A stretch of DNA of 64,000 bases from Paenibacillus tepidiphilus (lineage in GTDB: Bacteria; Bacillota; Bacilli; Paenibacillales; Paenibacillaceae), in contig NZ_VWRQ01000026.1 in assembly GCF_008635795.1 (NCBI RefSeq), positions 1-64,000 on the forward strand, read 5' to 3'. The position numbers and the translations under genes were made by a program. The notes beneath the pieces were generated by a model. That model worked only from the letters and a program-made list of their open reading frames with translations. It ran no database searches and had not been told where the DNA came from. Position 1 is the first letter of the stretch, and each line of letters starts with the position of its first letter. Shown here one piece after another: positions 26,044 to 34,813 of the stretch.

Positions 26044-27534
26044 TTACTTCCCCGTAATATCGCTGAAAGTGCCTACGTACCTTACATCTTCGCCAGTATC
26101 GTCTTTGACAGCGCTGATGTTCAGCCACTGCAGATATTCTTCGCCGTTCTTGCGCCGGTTCCAGATTTCACCCTGCCACATGCCGCTTGCCCGGATCTCC
26201 GTCCACATGTCGCGGTAGAATTCCTGCGGTTGCCGGCCGGATTTCAAAATGCTCGGCTGCTTGCCCAGCACTTCCTCTTCGCTGTAACCCGTGAGCTTCG
26301 TAAAGGCCGGATTGACGGACTTGATCAGCCCGGACGCATCGGTGACCAGAATCCCCTGGCCGGTCGAATTGAACACCTCCGCAGTAAGCGCCAGACGGTC
26401 CTGATAATACAACCAGACCACCAGCACCAGAGAGGCCAGCGCCACTTGCGACAGCAGCATGAATCCGATGGAATACTGCCCGGTGGCGGAATATATCAGC
26501 GACAGCATAATCGGCGGGAAGAATCCGCCCAGTCCGCCCATCATCGACACCACACCGTTGGCTATCCCTGCCTGCTTATTGAAATATAGGGGCACCAATT
26601 TGAAAATAACCCCGTTGCCAATCCCCGCACTTACGGCAATCGCCAGACAGCCCGCCGTGTAGAGCCCCATGGAAGGCAGAAATGCCAGAACAATGGCGGC
26701 TACGGTATAAATACTGAATGTGCCGATCAGCAGAAACAGCGGCTGGAACTTATCGGCGAGCCATCCGCCCACCGGACGGAAGAACGTTGCAGCCGCGATG
26801 AAGCCGGCGGTGCGCATCCCGGCATCGACTTTTTCCAGATCGAAGTTGGATACCAGAAAGTTCGGCAAATACACCGTAAACGCTACGAACGACCCGAACG
26901 TAATGAAATAGAACAACGAGAAGAGCCACAGCTTCTCATTGCGGGCCACCCCCTTGATCTGCTCAATGATCGGGGTCTTCACCTTGGGCTCACGCCGGTC
27001 CCCCAGAAGGAAGTTCAGCACAATGAACACCAGCAGCAGGATCAGATAAATCTTGACGGCCGTGCTCCAGCCGAACCTGTCGGCCACTATCGGTGCAGAG
27101 AACGTCGTAATTGCGGTACCGATGTTACCGATTCCGTAAATCCCGTTGACGAGCCCGTGCTTTTCCTTGGGATAATACTTCGGCAGCGAGGTCACCCCTA
27201 CCGAGAATACCGCTCCGCCGATGCCGAGGAAGAGCCCACCGATAATCAGGTGCGTCATCGTCGTCGCTTCACTGATGAAATAGACCGGAAACAGCAGCAG
27301 GATAAAGCTGGTCATAAAAATAATCCGTGCACCTAAAATATTGGCGTAATACCCCAGCGGAATCCGTAAAACGGAGCCCAGGACCACCGGTATGGCGGTA
27401 ACGATCGCCAACTGGCCGGACGGGATGCTGATGTCCTCGGAAATGTAAGGCATCAGCGAAGAAATAATCACCCACACCATAAATCCGGTAATCAGATTAA
27501 GGGTTTGCAGCGGGAGCTGCAGTTTTTTAATCAT
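26044..27534 (-). CDS. narK: NarK-type nitrate/nitrite transporter with C-terminal PAS domain
   Basis: 496 aa. Residues 1-380 form a 12-helix major facilitator of the nitrate/nitrite porter family. Both Gly-rich nitrate signatures are seen: 'GIYGIGNIGTAITTFSAP' near 131-148 and 'GVVSMMGGLGGFFPPIML' near 337-354. Conserved Arg residues are in 'RIPLGYY' and 'FFRPVGG'. Residues ~386-496 are a full PAS/PAC module ('STGQGILVTDASGLIKSVNP', 'GEIWNRRKNGEEYLQWLNIS', 'VGTFSDITGK'). The protein stops right after it, with no kinase or GGDEF output. NarK normally ends near residue 400, so this is an unusual fusion that could let a cytoplasmic ligand or redox cue gate transport. The upstream region shared with the PAD gene contains candidate NreC sites. 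Confidence 0.92.
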   Translation of the reverse strand: MIKKLQLPLQTLNLITGFMVWVIISSLMPYISEDISIPSGQLAIVTAIPVVLGSVLRIPLGYYANILGARIIFMTSFILLLFPVYFISEATTMTHLIIGGLFLGIGGAVFSVGVTSLPKYYPKEKHGLVNGIYGIGNIGTAITTFSAPIVADRFGWSTAVKIYLILLLVFIVLNFLLGDRREPKVKTPIIEQIKGVARNEKLWLFSLFYFITFGSFVAFTVYLPNFLVSNFDLEKVDAGMRTAGFIAAATFFRPVGGWLADKFQPLFLLIGTFSIYTVAAIVLAFLPSMGLYTAGCLAIAVSAGIGNGVIFKLVPLYFNKQAGIANGVVSMMGGLGGFFPPIMLSLIYSATGQYSIGFMLLSQVALASLVLVVWLYYQDRLALTAEVFNSTGQGILVTDASGLIKSVNPAFTKLTGYSEEEVLGKQPSILKSGRQPQEFYRDMWTEIRASGMWQGEIWNRRKNGEEYLQWLNISAVKDDTGEDVRYVGTFSDITGK

Positions 27535-27620
27535 TTACTCACCTTCTCACCATGTATTCTCCTGATTGTATGTACTGCTGTATCTCTCCTGTCACCATTG
27601 TATCCGCCGATCCCGCGCAC

Positions 27621-27661
27621 ATATATAGGGGAGTACCCTTTCCCTGACAGGGTAAACCCTG
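27621..27661. promoter_or_regulatory. Candidate NreC-type operators between narK and the PAD gene
   Basis: CAGGG-TAAA-CCCTG (27648-27661) is a perfect palindrome matching the remembered staphylococcal NreC pattern TAGGG-N4-CCCTA except at the outer bases. AGGGGAGTACCCTT (27627-27640) is a second, weaker copy. A TATATA sequence at 27622-27627 could be the narK -10, which would put the palindrome near -40. Both divergent genes may be affected. Confidence 0.5.
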
Positions 27662-27758
27662 AAAAAAAGCTCAGTTCCGGTCCGGCCCGGAAGCGCATGG
27701 TATATCTTGTTATTTTATTCACATACTACATTTTAACGCAAAGAAGGAGTGACCTGTC

Positions 27759-29705
27759 ATGGAAGCAATCCTGCTATACAATAACGATGGAGAGAAATCG
27801 AGATTTTACTTCAATAAAACAGACGGCCATATCTTGCTTAAGGAGCAATCGAATGTCGATGTTTTCTATGTACAGGATGATCAGTGGACCCTTTTGATGC
27901 CAGATATCCCATTGAATAATCCCTTGCCCTATGAAGGACTTATGAGCATATCGGGTAAAAGCAACGGCTTTGGGTATGCTGTCCTGCATCATGTTACAGA
28001 AGGAGGGGCAATTTCCGACGAGCTGCGCATTGATTTCGCGGACATTCCGGTCGTCCTTGATATCGACTCCAATCGTGACGGCGACATTAATCCGCAGGAG
28101 GCGGGCAAAGGCAACTGGGTATGGGGCAAAAATGAACCGGGGGCCATCGTATTGGTAAACAATGACCGCGATCATTCCGACATTACCCCTGCGCGAAACG
28201 AACATTCTGAACATACCCCGTTAATAGTCCGGCCTACAGGACTCCAGCAATTGCCGGAGGGAATTGAACTTGTGCTGTACACTCAGCCTGAAGCGGCTCA
28301 GCGGTTCGGTGTATTCCGCATTAACCAGATCGGACAGCCCGAGTGTATTTTGGGGCGTAAATCCAAGGAGGAGCTCATTTCGAAATCCGTTCCACTAGAT
28401 CCCCGCGGCGAGCAATTGTTTATTGAAGCTTACGAGTTTCCCGGCCCTTATTTTGAGGGATTGGTGACCCTGGAATTGCATTTGCGCAGAACAGGAGGCA
28501 TTCCTGCAGCGATTGATACTGCTGTGTTTCGCGTAGCGCCGTGGATTATGATGCCGAATTCACTTCCTGTAGCAGAAGTGTATGCCTGTGTAATTCCCCC
28601 TTCCGAAAGCGGGGAAAACTCTAAGTTTCTGGAGGGATTAACAGATGCCTGCAATCAGCTGGGCGTTCCCTTACGGCTAATCCCCTACGAAGACAATAAG
28701 GGAGACCGCTGGATTCAGGATGAAATCGAAATCGGGTATTGTGAAAGTCCGACCCACAGCATGCCTGTTGTTTTCGACAGCCCGCGTAACAGGGAACTTG
28801 ATTCTTTCCCGGAGCAAAGTCTGTTTGGACCTGATTTTGGCCATTTTCAAATCGGCGGAAGCACACCCAATTCACTTGATTCCTTCGGCAATCTGGAAGT
28901 GAGTCCACCTGTTGTTGTAAAAGGCCGGCAATACCCGCTCGGACGGATTATATTCGGAGGCCGCGCTTATGGCGACTACCAGGACAGTTCCCGGCAGATG
29001 ATGCCGCATCTGCGCCATTTCCTTCATGCCCAGAAGGTGCAAAGTCCGATTGAAATTTTTACAGATTGGCTGGCTGTGGGTCATGTAGATGAGATTATTA
29101 ACTTTGTCCCCGCAGAGAACGCCAAAGGGTTCAAAATATTGGCCGCATCCCCGATGCGCGCCAAAGCGGTGCTTGACCGCCTGGCTCAGGAAGGCCACAG
29201 CAACGCGGCAATGTTCGAGGGTCTGTTCCATGAGCTGGACGGACAACAGGTCTCTGCGCAGATTACCGTCGGGGAGTTATTGTCCGATGCCCGCTTCTGG
29301 AGTGAAAACCGCTTTTTTCAAAAATGTATGGACATTAACCGTATTATACTGAAAGAGCATCTCGATATCACCGACGCCGATGTTATTGAGATCCCGGTGC
29401 TGTTTCATCCGCGCTCCGTTGCGGACAATCGGACAGAGGCTTATTTTCCTGATATGGTGAATCATCTGGTCATTGGCAATACCAGTCTGGTACCCAAGCC
29501 TTACGGTCCTGTCATTGATGGCGTGGATGAATTTGAACGTTCCTTCAGAAAAGCGCTTCCGGGCCGGGACATCCGGTTTATCGATGACTGGTACAGCTAC
29601 CATCAGAAATCGGGAGAAATACACTGCGGAACCAATGTGCGCCGTAAGCCTTTTGAGCATATGAAATGGTGGGAGTTCTTACCCGAAGGCGGGTATAACA
29701 TTTAG
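27759..29705 (+). CDS. Peptidylarginine deiminase resembling animal PAD enzymes
   Basis: 648 aa. It converts peptidyl-arginine to citrulline, by family homology. The whole length lines up with vertebrate PADs (about 660 aa). A middle immunoglobulin-like region has the calcium-site sequence 'DIDSNRDGDINPQE' and 'AIVLVNNDRD'. The C-terminal pentein domain has 'GDRWIQDEIEIGY' (Asp321), 'VGHVDEIINFVP' (His442, Asp444) and 'GEIHCGTNVRRKPF' (Cys623), equivalent to Asp350, His471, Asp473 and Cys645 of human PAD4. Arg343 and Arg345 match substrate-site Arg372 and Arg374. This is unlike the Porphyromonas PAD. No signal peptide is visible, so it would act in the cytosol. ATG follows AAGGAG. The gene is monocistronic and divergent from narK, sharing candidate NreC sites. 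Its targets are unknown. Confidence 0.93.
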   Translation: MEAILLYNNDGEKSRFYFNKTDGHILLKEQSNVDVFYVQDDQWTLLMPDIPLNNPLPYEGLMSISGKSNGFGYAVLHHVTEGGAISDELRIDFADIPVVLDIDSNRDGDINPQEAGKGNWVWGKNEPGAIVLVNNDRDHSDITPARNEHSEHTPLIVRPTGLQQLPEGIELVLYTQPEAAQRFGVFRINQIGQPECILGRKSKEELISKSVPLDPRGEQLFIEAYEFPGPYFEGLVTLELHLRRTGGIPAAIDTAVFRVAPWIMMPNSLPVAEVYACVIPPSESGENSKFLEGLTDACNQLGVPLRLIPYEDNKGDRWIQDEIEIGYCESPTHSMPVVFDSPRNRELDSFPEQSLFGPDFGHFQIGGSTPNSLDSFGNLEVSPPVVVKGRQYPLGRIIFGGRAYGDYQDSSRQMMPHLRHFLHAQKVQSPIEIFTDWLAVGHVDEIINFVPAENAKGFKILAASPMRAKAVLDRLAQEGHSNAAMFEGLFHELDGQQVSAQITVGELLSDARFWSENRFFQKCMDINRIILKEHLDITDADVIEIPVLFHPRSVADNRTEAYFPDMVNHLVIGNTSLVPKPYGPVIDGVDEFERSFRKALPGRDIRFIDDWYSYHQKSGEIHCGTNVRRKPFEHMKWWEFLPEGGYNI

Positions 29706-29734
29706 GGAATCAAGGCCAAACATGCTTGGATACA

Positions 29735-29777
29735 AAACAAGGGGGAACCCCATGCCTTATTGGCAGTGGCTCCCCTC
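29735..29777 (-). terminator. Terminator at the end of the nar-nre operon
   Basis: On the minus strand GGGGAGCCACTGCC pairs imperfectly with GGCATGGGGTTCCCC around an AATAA loop and is followed by TTGTTTTG. It abuts the nreC stop and also faces the end of the PAD gene. Confidence 0.6.
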
Positions 29778-30424
29778 TAGAAGTCCAGCATTTTTTTGCG
29801 AAGTGCATATTCGACCAGCTCCGGCCGGCTCTTCAGGTTCAGCTTCTCCATAATCTTCGCCTTGTGGGCTTCCACTGTCTTTACGGAAATGAACAGCTTC
29901 TCGGCAATCTCCTTGTTGCCGTACCCCTTGGCGATCAAAGGCAGGATTTCCAGCTCACGCTTCGATAAGAGCTCGAACAGATCCTCGCTGTTGTCGGACT
30001 TATCCTTCTTGATGAATTCGCGGACCAGTGAGGTCGCCATCTTGGGATGAATATAAGTGCCGCCTTCATAAATTGTCCGGATCGCAAGCAGCAGCTCCTC
30101 GTCCGGCGCGCTCTTGAGCACATAACCCGAAGCTCCGTTCTTCAGCACATGGAACAGATATTCTTCGTCATCATGCATGGTCAGGATCAGGATTTTGGTA
30201 TCGGGATAATCCTCTTTGATCTTGCCGGTGGCAATCAGGCCGCTCTCTCCGGGAGGCATGCTCAAATCCATAATCAAGAGATCCGGCCGCATTCTGGCCA
30301 CCATGGCATAAGCCTCAAGGCCGTCTGCCGCCGCCCCGATGACCTCGATATCCTCCTGAAAGTTCAGAATCATTGAGAAGCCGCTGCGCACCATCGCATG
30401 ATCGTCGGCAATGACGATTCTCAT
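29777..30424 (-). CDS. nreC: Oxygen/nitrate response regulator NreC
   Basis: 215 aa. The N-terminal receiver domain carries acidic residues Asp7 and Asp8, phospho-acceptor Asp53 ('[10 protein letters not shown]') and Lys in '[10 protein letters not shown]'. The C-terminal LuxR/NarL helix-turn-helix is at 150-210 ('[20 protein letters not shown]', '[15 protein letters not shown]'). Phosphorylated NreC activates nitrate respiration genes at low oxygen. It overlaps nreB by 4 bp (ATGA-type coupling). Likely operators are the inverted GGG-N4-CCC repeats upstream of narG and narK. Confidence 0.93.
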   Translation of the reverse strand: MRIVIADDHAMVRSGFSMILNFQEDIEVIGAAADGLEAYAMVARMRPDLLIMDLSMPPGESGLIATGKIKEDYPDTKILILTMHDDEEYLFHVLKNGASGYVLKSAPDEELLLAIRTIYEGGTYIHPKMATSLVREFIKKDKSDNSEDLFELLSKRELEILPLIAKGYGNKEIAEKLFISVKTVEAHKAKIMEKLNLKSRPELVEYALRKKMLDF

Positions 30425-31503
30425 TCGGGAATTCCCTCCTTTCTGTTGGACCCGCTTACGGGAACCTGCAGCAGAATCCGCGTGCCCCGGCCAATTACGG
30501 AATCCACACTGAAGGTGCCGCCGACCAGCTCCGCCCGCTCCTGCATGCCGAACAAGCCCAGACCGGTGCCGTCGGGTTCATCGCCCGGCTGAAAGCCGAT
30601 GCCTTCATCTTCGACCAGCAGCCGCAGCAGACCCTCGCTCTCGGTCAGCGATACCCGGACTTTATCCACCTGGGCATACTTCAGGGCATTCAGGACCGCT
30701 TCCTGGCAGACCCGGTACATAATCGTTTCGATCTCGCTGCCGTACCGCTTCTCTGCCAGCTGGGAGTGATAGTCGATGACTAAGCCGTAGCTTTGCTCCA
30801 TCCGTTTGAAATGCGAGCGGAACGCCGCCTCCAGCCCGAAATCATCAAGCGCCGCCGGACGCAGCTCGACCGACAGGTTGCGGATATCATTCAGCAGCCG
30901 GGTCATCGACATTTCGGTCTGCTTCACCTTCTTCAGCAGCTGCTCGTCGCCCGTCATATATTTGAGCAGCCGCAGGTCAATGACCGCGCCCATGACTTCC
31001 TGGGCCACACTGTCATGCAGCTCGCGGGAGATCCGCTTGCGCTCATTCTCCTGGGCTTCTATGACATGCTTCATCATTTTGTTCTGGTAGAACTTCTCCT
31101 GGGTCTTGAACTGCCGAGTCAAATCCCGCAGCATAAATACACGGATGCCCGCCGCGGCGTCGATGGTGTGGAAGGTTGCAGCAAACGGAATCATTCCCTT
31201 ATCCCGCGTCTCCAGATAGACCTGATATGAGCTGAATTCCTCGGCATCCGGTGTATGGAAATAACAGTTCAGGCAGGTGCGCAGCTCCATCTCGCTGGTG
31301 TAGCCCCGGCAGGTCCCGCACAACGCCTCGGGATTTCCCTGATAGAGCTGCTTCAGAATATCCTGATCGACGATATTCTCGGCAGCCGGATTCATGGCCA
31401 GCGCTTTCCCTTGCCGGTCGAAGAAGAATATGGCTTCGGTGCTGTTCTCAAACAGCTTCATCATCAATGAAGCGGACACATGTTCAGTTCCCGGGGTTCT
31501 CAA
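30421..31503 (-). CDS. nreB: Oxygen-sensing histidine kinase NreB
   Basis: 360 aa. The N-terminal PAS domain contains four cysteines, Cys62, Cys65, Cys77 and Cys80, in the exact C-x2-C-x11-C-x2-C arrangement of the oxygen-labile [4Fe-4S] cluster of NreB. The HisKA_3 dimerisation helix has phospho-acceptor His163 ('[17 protein letters not shown]'). The ATPase domain follows with '[20 protein letters not shown]' and '[18 protein letters not shown]'. There are no membrane helices, so it is a cytosolic sensor that phosphorylates NreC when oxygen is absent. It overlaps both nreA and nreC by 4 bp. Confidence 0.94.
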   Translation of the reverse strand: MRTPGTEHVSASLMMKLFENSTEAIFFFDRQGKALAMNPAAENIVDQDILKQLYQGNPEALCGTCRGYTSEMELRTCLNCYFHTPDAEEFSSYQVYLETRDKGMIPFAATFHTIDAAAGIRVFMLRDLTRQFKTQEKFYQNKMMKHVIEAQENERKRISRELHDSVAQEVMGAVIDLRLLKYMTGDEQLLKKVKQTEMSMTRLLNDIRNLSVELRPAALDDFGLEAAFRSHFKRMEQSYGLVIDYHSQLAEKRYGSEIETIMYRVCQEAVLNALKYAQVDKVRVSLTESEGLLRLLVEDEGIGFQPGDEPDGTGLGLFGMQERAELVGGTFSVDSVIGRGTRILLQVPVSGSNRKEGIPE

Positions 31504-31958
31504 CTCAGCAACAATTCCTTCCCGTTCAATTCTCCGATTCCCTTGCGGGCCACGGCCTCCAGGACAAGAAGCATCTCTGCGGTAACCCGGCGTCCGTCGC
31601 GGAAGCCCCCGAGCAGCACACCCGCCACACGGGCGTCATTCCAGACAGGCACCGCCCCGATGCTGTTCAAATTCTCCATCTTCGTGATGGGATAGTTGAA
31701 CAGATAGTCCGGCTTCACATCCTCCTGCACCGATGAGATCAGGAATGGCTTGCCGGTCTTGAACACGATACCCGCTATCCCTCTCCCCGATTGCAGCACG
31801 ATCCGTTTATAACGCTCACCAGTGTTGCCGGAGGCATATTTCCAGCGGATGACATAATCATACTCTGCCGGTTCGGCCAGGGCGAGCGACATGAAGTCAT
31901 ATCCCAAATCCTTGCGGATTCTGTGGAGTTCATGATCGTAATCCACCTTGTTGGTCAT
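31500..31958 (-). CDS. nreA: Nitrate receptor NreA (GAF domain)
   Basis: 152 aa, a single GAF domain ('YKRIVLQSGRGIAGIVFKTG', 'LNSIGAVPVWNDARVAGVLL'). In staphylococci NreA binds nitrate and relieves its inhibition of NreB autophosphorylation. The position directly before nreB with a 4-bp overlap supports this assignment. It follows narI by 47 bp, placing sensor and reductase in one transcript. Confidence 0.9.
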   Translation of the reverse strand: MTNKVDYDHELHRIRKDLGYDFMSLALAEPAEYDYVIRWKYASGNTGERYKRIVLQSGRGIAGIVFKTGKPFLISSVQEDVKPDYLFNYPITKMENLNSIGAVPVWNDARVAGVLLGGFRDGRRVTAEMLLVLEAVARKGIGELNGKELLLS

Positions 31959-32005
31959 CGCGTTCTCCCCTATATAAACGGCAGCGGAAGCCTTGCTTCC
32001 GTACC

Positions 32006-32692
32006 TTAATTCGATTTATTTCTTCTGTATAGGATATAACTTCTGCCGATATAATTCAACGGAACGCTCCAGACATGAACCAGCCGGCTGAAAGGCCAGA
32101 AGGCGAAGATCGCGAAGCCGGACAGAATATGCAGCTTGAACGAGAACGGTACATCCGCCATCAGCGCGGGATCGGGACGGAACATGAACAGGCCGCGGAA
32201 CCAGACGGAGATGGTCTCCCGGTAATCGAACTCGGGCTGGACCGCATTGGTGACGACGGTGGAATACATGCCCATGAAGACGATGAAGAGCAGCAGCGAA
32301 TTAACGATCAGGTCGGAGGCGCTGCTGAGCCGGCGCACATTCTTGATTGTGAAGCGGCGGGAGGTCAGAATAAGCATGCCCAGCAGCGTAGCCACACCGA
32401 AGAATCCGCCGATATAGACAGCTCCGATATGGTAGAGATGATCATTTACTCCGAGTGCCTCCATCCATGACTTCGGTATGCCGAGTCCGGCAACATGGCC
32501 GAAGATGACCGGAATGATGCCCAGATGGAACAGAATGCTGCCGAATTTCAGCTGCTTTTTCTCAATGAATTCGCTGGATTTCGCCGTCCAGTTGAACTGG
32601 TCCTTGCGGTAGCGGTAAATATGTCCGCCGATAAAGACGACGAGACACATATATGGGACGATAACCCAAAGAAACTGGTTGAACATATTCAT
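32006..32692 (-). CDS. narI: Respiratory nitrate reductase gamma subunit NarI
   Basis: About 228 aa with five membrane helices. It is the cytochrome b subunit that takes electrons from menaquinol. Candidate haem ligands are His in 'GGHIYRY', 'LFHLGIIPVIFGHVAG', 'FKLHILSGFA' and 'SRLVHVWSVP'. The ATG at 32692 overlaps the narJ stop (ATGA) and has AGGAGG eleven bases upstream. Confidence 0.95.
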   Translation of the reverse strand: MNMFNQFLWVIVPYMCLVVFIGGHIYRYRKDQFNWTAKSSEFIEKKQLKFGSILFHLGIIPVIFGHVAGLGIPKSWMEALGVNDHLYHIGAVYIGGFFGVATLLGMLILTSRRFTIKNVRRLSSASDLIVNSLLLFIVFMGMYSTVVTNAVQPEFDYRETISVWFRGLFMFRPDPALMADVPFSFKLHILSGFAIFAFWPFSRLVHVWSVPLNYIGRSYILYRRNKSN

Positions 32693-33255
32693 GAACGAGG
32701 GGCCTCCTGTCGTACACAAGCCTTAATGGTTTCGCGCAATCCTTTGACCAGATGGGCGTACGGGCTTTCATTCCGCTCCAGCGCCTTGAGCAGATGATAC
32801 GTGCCGTCTTCAAAGATGGCCATCAGCATCCGGAAATTCTCCGGAGCGTCCGGATTTCCCCGCCACTCTGCGGCATAGAGGAATTCACACATCAGCGGCA
32901 GGTAATCGGGCAGCTCGCCTTCCGGCATTTCGAGGCCGAACATTTCATAGAGCAGCTTCGTCTTGGCCAGGATTTGCCCCCGTTCCTTGGCATCCTCGAA
33001 CTTGAAATAGGTCATATACAGGGCACAATGCTTCTGAAAATCAAACGTGGCCGCATATTGCTCCTGAATCTCCTCCAGGCTGTAGTTCTGCATGAGCGTC
33101 CAGTAAGTCTGTACATGCTCATATGCCGGATGAGCGGCGTCAAACGCTTCCTCCAGAAAAGCCGGATGGAAATCCAGCTTCTCCGGATACATGAGCTGCA
33201 GAGAGAAATAACCGAAGGATTGCTTATATTTATGCAATTGGTCTAAATCAATCAC
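32689..33255 (-). CDS. narJ: Nitrate reductase assembly chaperone NarJ
   Basis: About 188 aa of helical TorD-like fold ('YFSLQLMYPEKLDF', 'DYLPLMCEFLYAAEW'). It is needed to insert the molybdenum cofactor into NarG and is not part of the mature enzyme. I choose GTG at 33255 because GGAGGG lies seven bases upstream. It overlaps the narH stop by 8 bp; longer in-frame starts lie inside narH without a site. Confidence 0.92.
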   Translation of the reverse strand: MIDLDQLHKYKQSFGYFSLQLMYPEKLDFHPAFLEEAFDAAHPAYEHVQTYWTLMQNYSLEEIQEQYAATFDFQKHCALYMTYFKFEDAKERGQILAKTKLLYEMFGLEMPEGELPDYLPLMCEFLYAAEWRGNPDAPENFRMLMAIFEDGTYHLLKALERNESPYAHLVKGLRETIKACVRQEAPRS

Positions 33256-34813
33256 GCCAGATCCCTCCGTAAAAGTTCTCTTCAAGCGTTTGTTTGCCGT
33301 CCTTGATGGTGATCCCCGGTGCGCTGGCCGGACCGCAGCCGCTGCAGCCGGAGCCCATATCGCCCATCAGGTCGCCGAAGCCCGCCGAGCCTTGGGCGCG
33401 GTAAGGATTCATATGCTGCTCCTTGTGGGAGGTCGGAATGACAAAGCGGTCTTCATACTTGGCAATGGCCAGGAGCCGGTACAGATCCTCCATCTGCTGT
33501 GCGGTCATTCCCACGCGTTCCAGACGCGCAGCGTCAAATTCCTGTCCAGTCGACTGTGCGCGCTTATAGGAGCGCATCATCGCCATCCGCTGCAATGCTT
33601 CTTTGACCGTCTCTGTATCGCCTGCTGTCAGCATGTTCGCCAGATACTGGATCGGCGTACGCATCTCTTCGATGGCCGGGAAGATCATATCCGGGTTGTT
33701 CAGCGAATCCTTGCCTTCAAAATAATTCATGATCGGGCTAAGCGGCGGTACATACCAGACCATCGGCAGCGTCCGGTATTCCGGATGCAGCGGGAATGCC
33801 AGCTTATGCTCGATGGCCAGCTTGTAAACTGGCGAATTCTGGGCAGCCTCCAGCCAATCCTGCGAAATCCCGTCGGCTTTGGCCTGGGCGATAATTTCCG
33901 GATCATGCGGGTTCAGGAAGAGATCGCACTGGGCCTGGTACAAATCCTGCTCATCCGGCACGGATGCGGCGTCATGCACCTTGTCGGCATCATACAGCAG
34001 CACACCCAGATACCGGATGCGGCCGGTACAGGTCTCGGAGCATACGGTCGGCAGGCCCGCTTCCACGCGCGGGAAGCAGAACGTGCACTTCTCGGCCTTA
34101 TTGGTCTGCCAGTTGAAGTAGACCTTCTTGTACGGGCAGCCCGTCATGCAGTAACGCCAGCCGCGGCAGGCTTCCTGGTCTACGAGGACAATGCCGTCCT
34201 CGTCGCGTTTGTACATGGCACCGGACGGACAGGAGGCGACACAGCTCGGATTGAGGCAATGCTCGCACAGCCGGGGCAGATAGAGCATAAAGGACTGCTC
34301 GAAGTTGAATTTAATCTCTTCTTCGATCTTCTGGATGTTCGGGTCCTGCGGTCCGGTGACATGCGCTCCGGCCAGGTCATCCTCCCAGTTCGGTCCCCAT
34401 TCGAGGTCCATCTTCTCGCCCGTTACCGCCGAGTGGGCCCGTGCCACCGGACTATGCTTCTGCTCACCTGCTTCGGTAAGATGCTCATAGTTATAGGTCC
34501 ACGGTTCATAGTAGTCCTTCATTTCCGGCATATCGGGGTTATAGAAGATTTTGCCGAGCGCGATCTTGGACAGCTTGTTGCCGGACTTCAGCTCCAGCTT
34601 GCCCTTGCGCAGCTGCCAGCCGCCTTTATACAGCTCCTGGTCTTCCCAGCGCTTCGGATAGCCGATCCCCGGCTTGGTCTCCACGTTGTTGAACCACATA
34701 TACTCCGCACCTTTGCGGTTGGTCCAGGTTGTCTTACAGGTCACACTGCACGTATGGCAGCCGATGCATTTATCCAGATTCATTACCATTGCCACTTGCG
34801 CTTTAATTTTCAA
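33248..34813 (-). CDS. narH: Respiratory nitrate reductase beta subunit NarH
   Basis: About 521 aa. It is an electron-transfer subunit with three [4Fe-4S] clusters and one [3Fe-4S] cluster. The Cys motifs are 'CIGCHTCSVTC' near the N-terminus, 'CEHCLNPSCVASCPSGA', 'CRGWRYCMTGCPYKK' and 'CTFCFPRVEAGLPTVC'; the Trp in the third motif marks the [3Fe-4S] type. The TTG at 34813 has AGGAGG nine bases upstream. The TTG three codons earlier sits directly on the ribosome site. It overlaps narG by 11 bp. Confidence 0.95.
   Translation of the reverse strand: MKIKAQVAMVMNLDKCIGCHTCSVTCKTTWTNRKGAEYMWFNNVETKPGIGYPKRWEDQELYKGGWQLRKGKLELKSGNKLSKIALGKIFYNPDMPEMKDYYEPWTYNYEHLTEAGEQKHSPVARAHSAVTGEKMDLEWGPNWEDDLAGAHVTGPQDPNIQKIEEEIKFNFEQSFMLYLPRLCEHCLNPSCVASCPSGAMYKRDEDGIVLVDQEACRGWRYCMTGCPYKKVYFNWQTNKAEKCTFCFPRVEAGLPTVCSETCTGRIRYLGVLLYDADKVHDAASVPDEQDLYQAQCDLFLNPHDPEIIAQAKADGISQDWLEAAQNSPVYKLAIEHKLAFPLHPEYRTLPMVWYVPPLSPIMNYFEGKDSLNNPDMIFPAIEEMRTPIQYLANMLTAGDTETVKEALQRMAMMRSYKRAQSTGQEFDAARLERVGMTAQQMEDLYRLLAIAKYEDRFVIPTSHKEQHMNPYRAQGSAGFGDLMGDMGSGCSGCGPASAPGITIKDGKQTLEENFYGGIWRD

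Noticed and set aside
27759-29705. Agmatine deiminase or Porphyromonas-type PAD
   Set aside because: Length, domain order and the VGHVDE and GEIHCGTNVRR blocks fit the animal-type PAD family instead.
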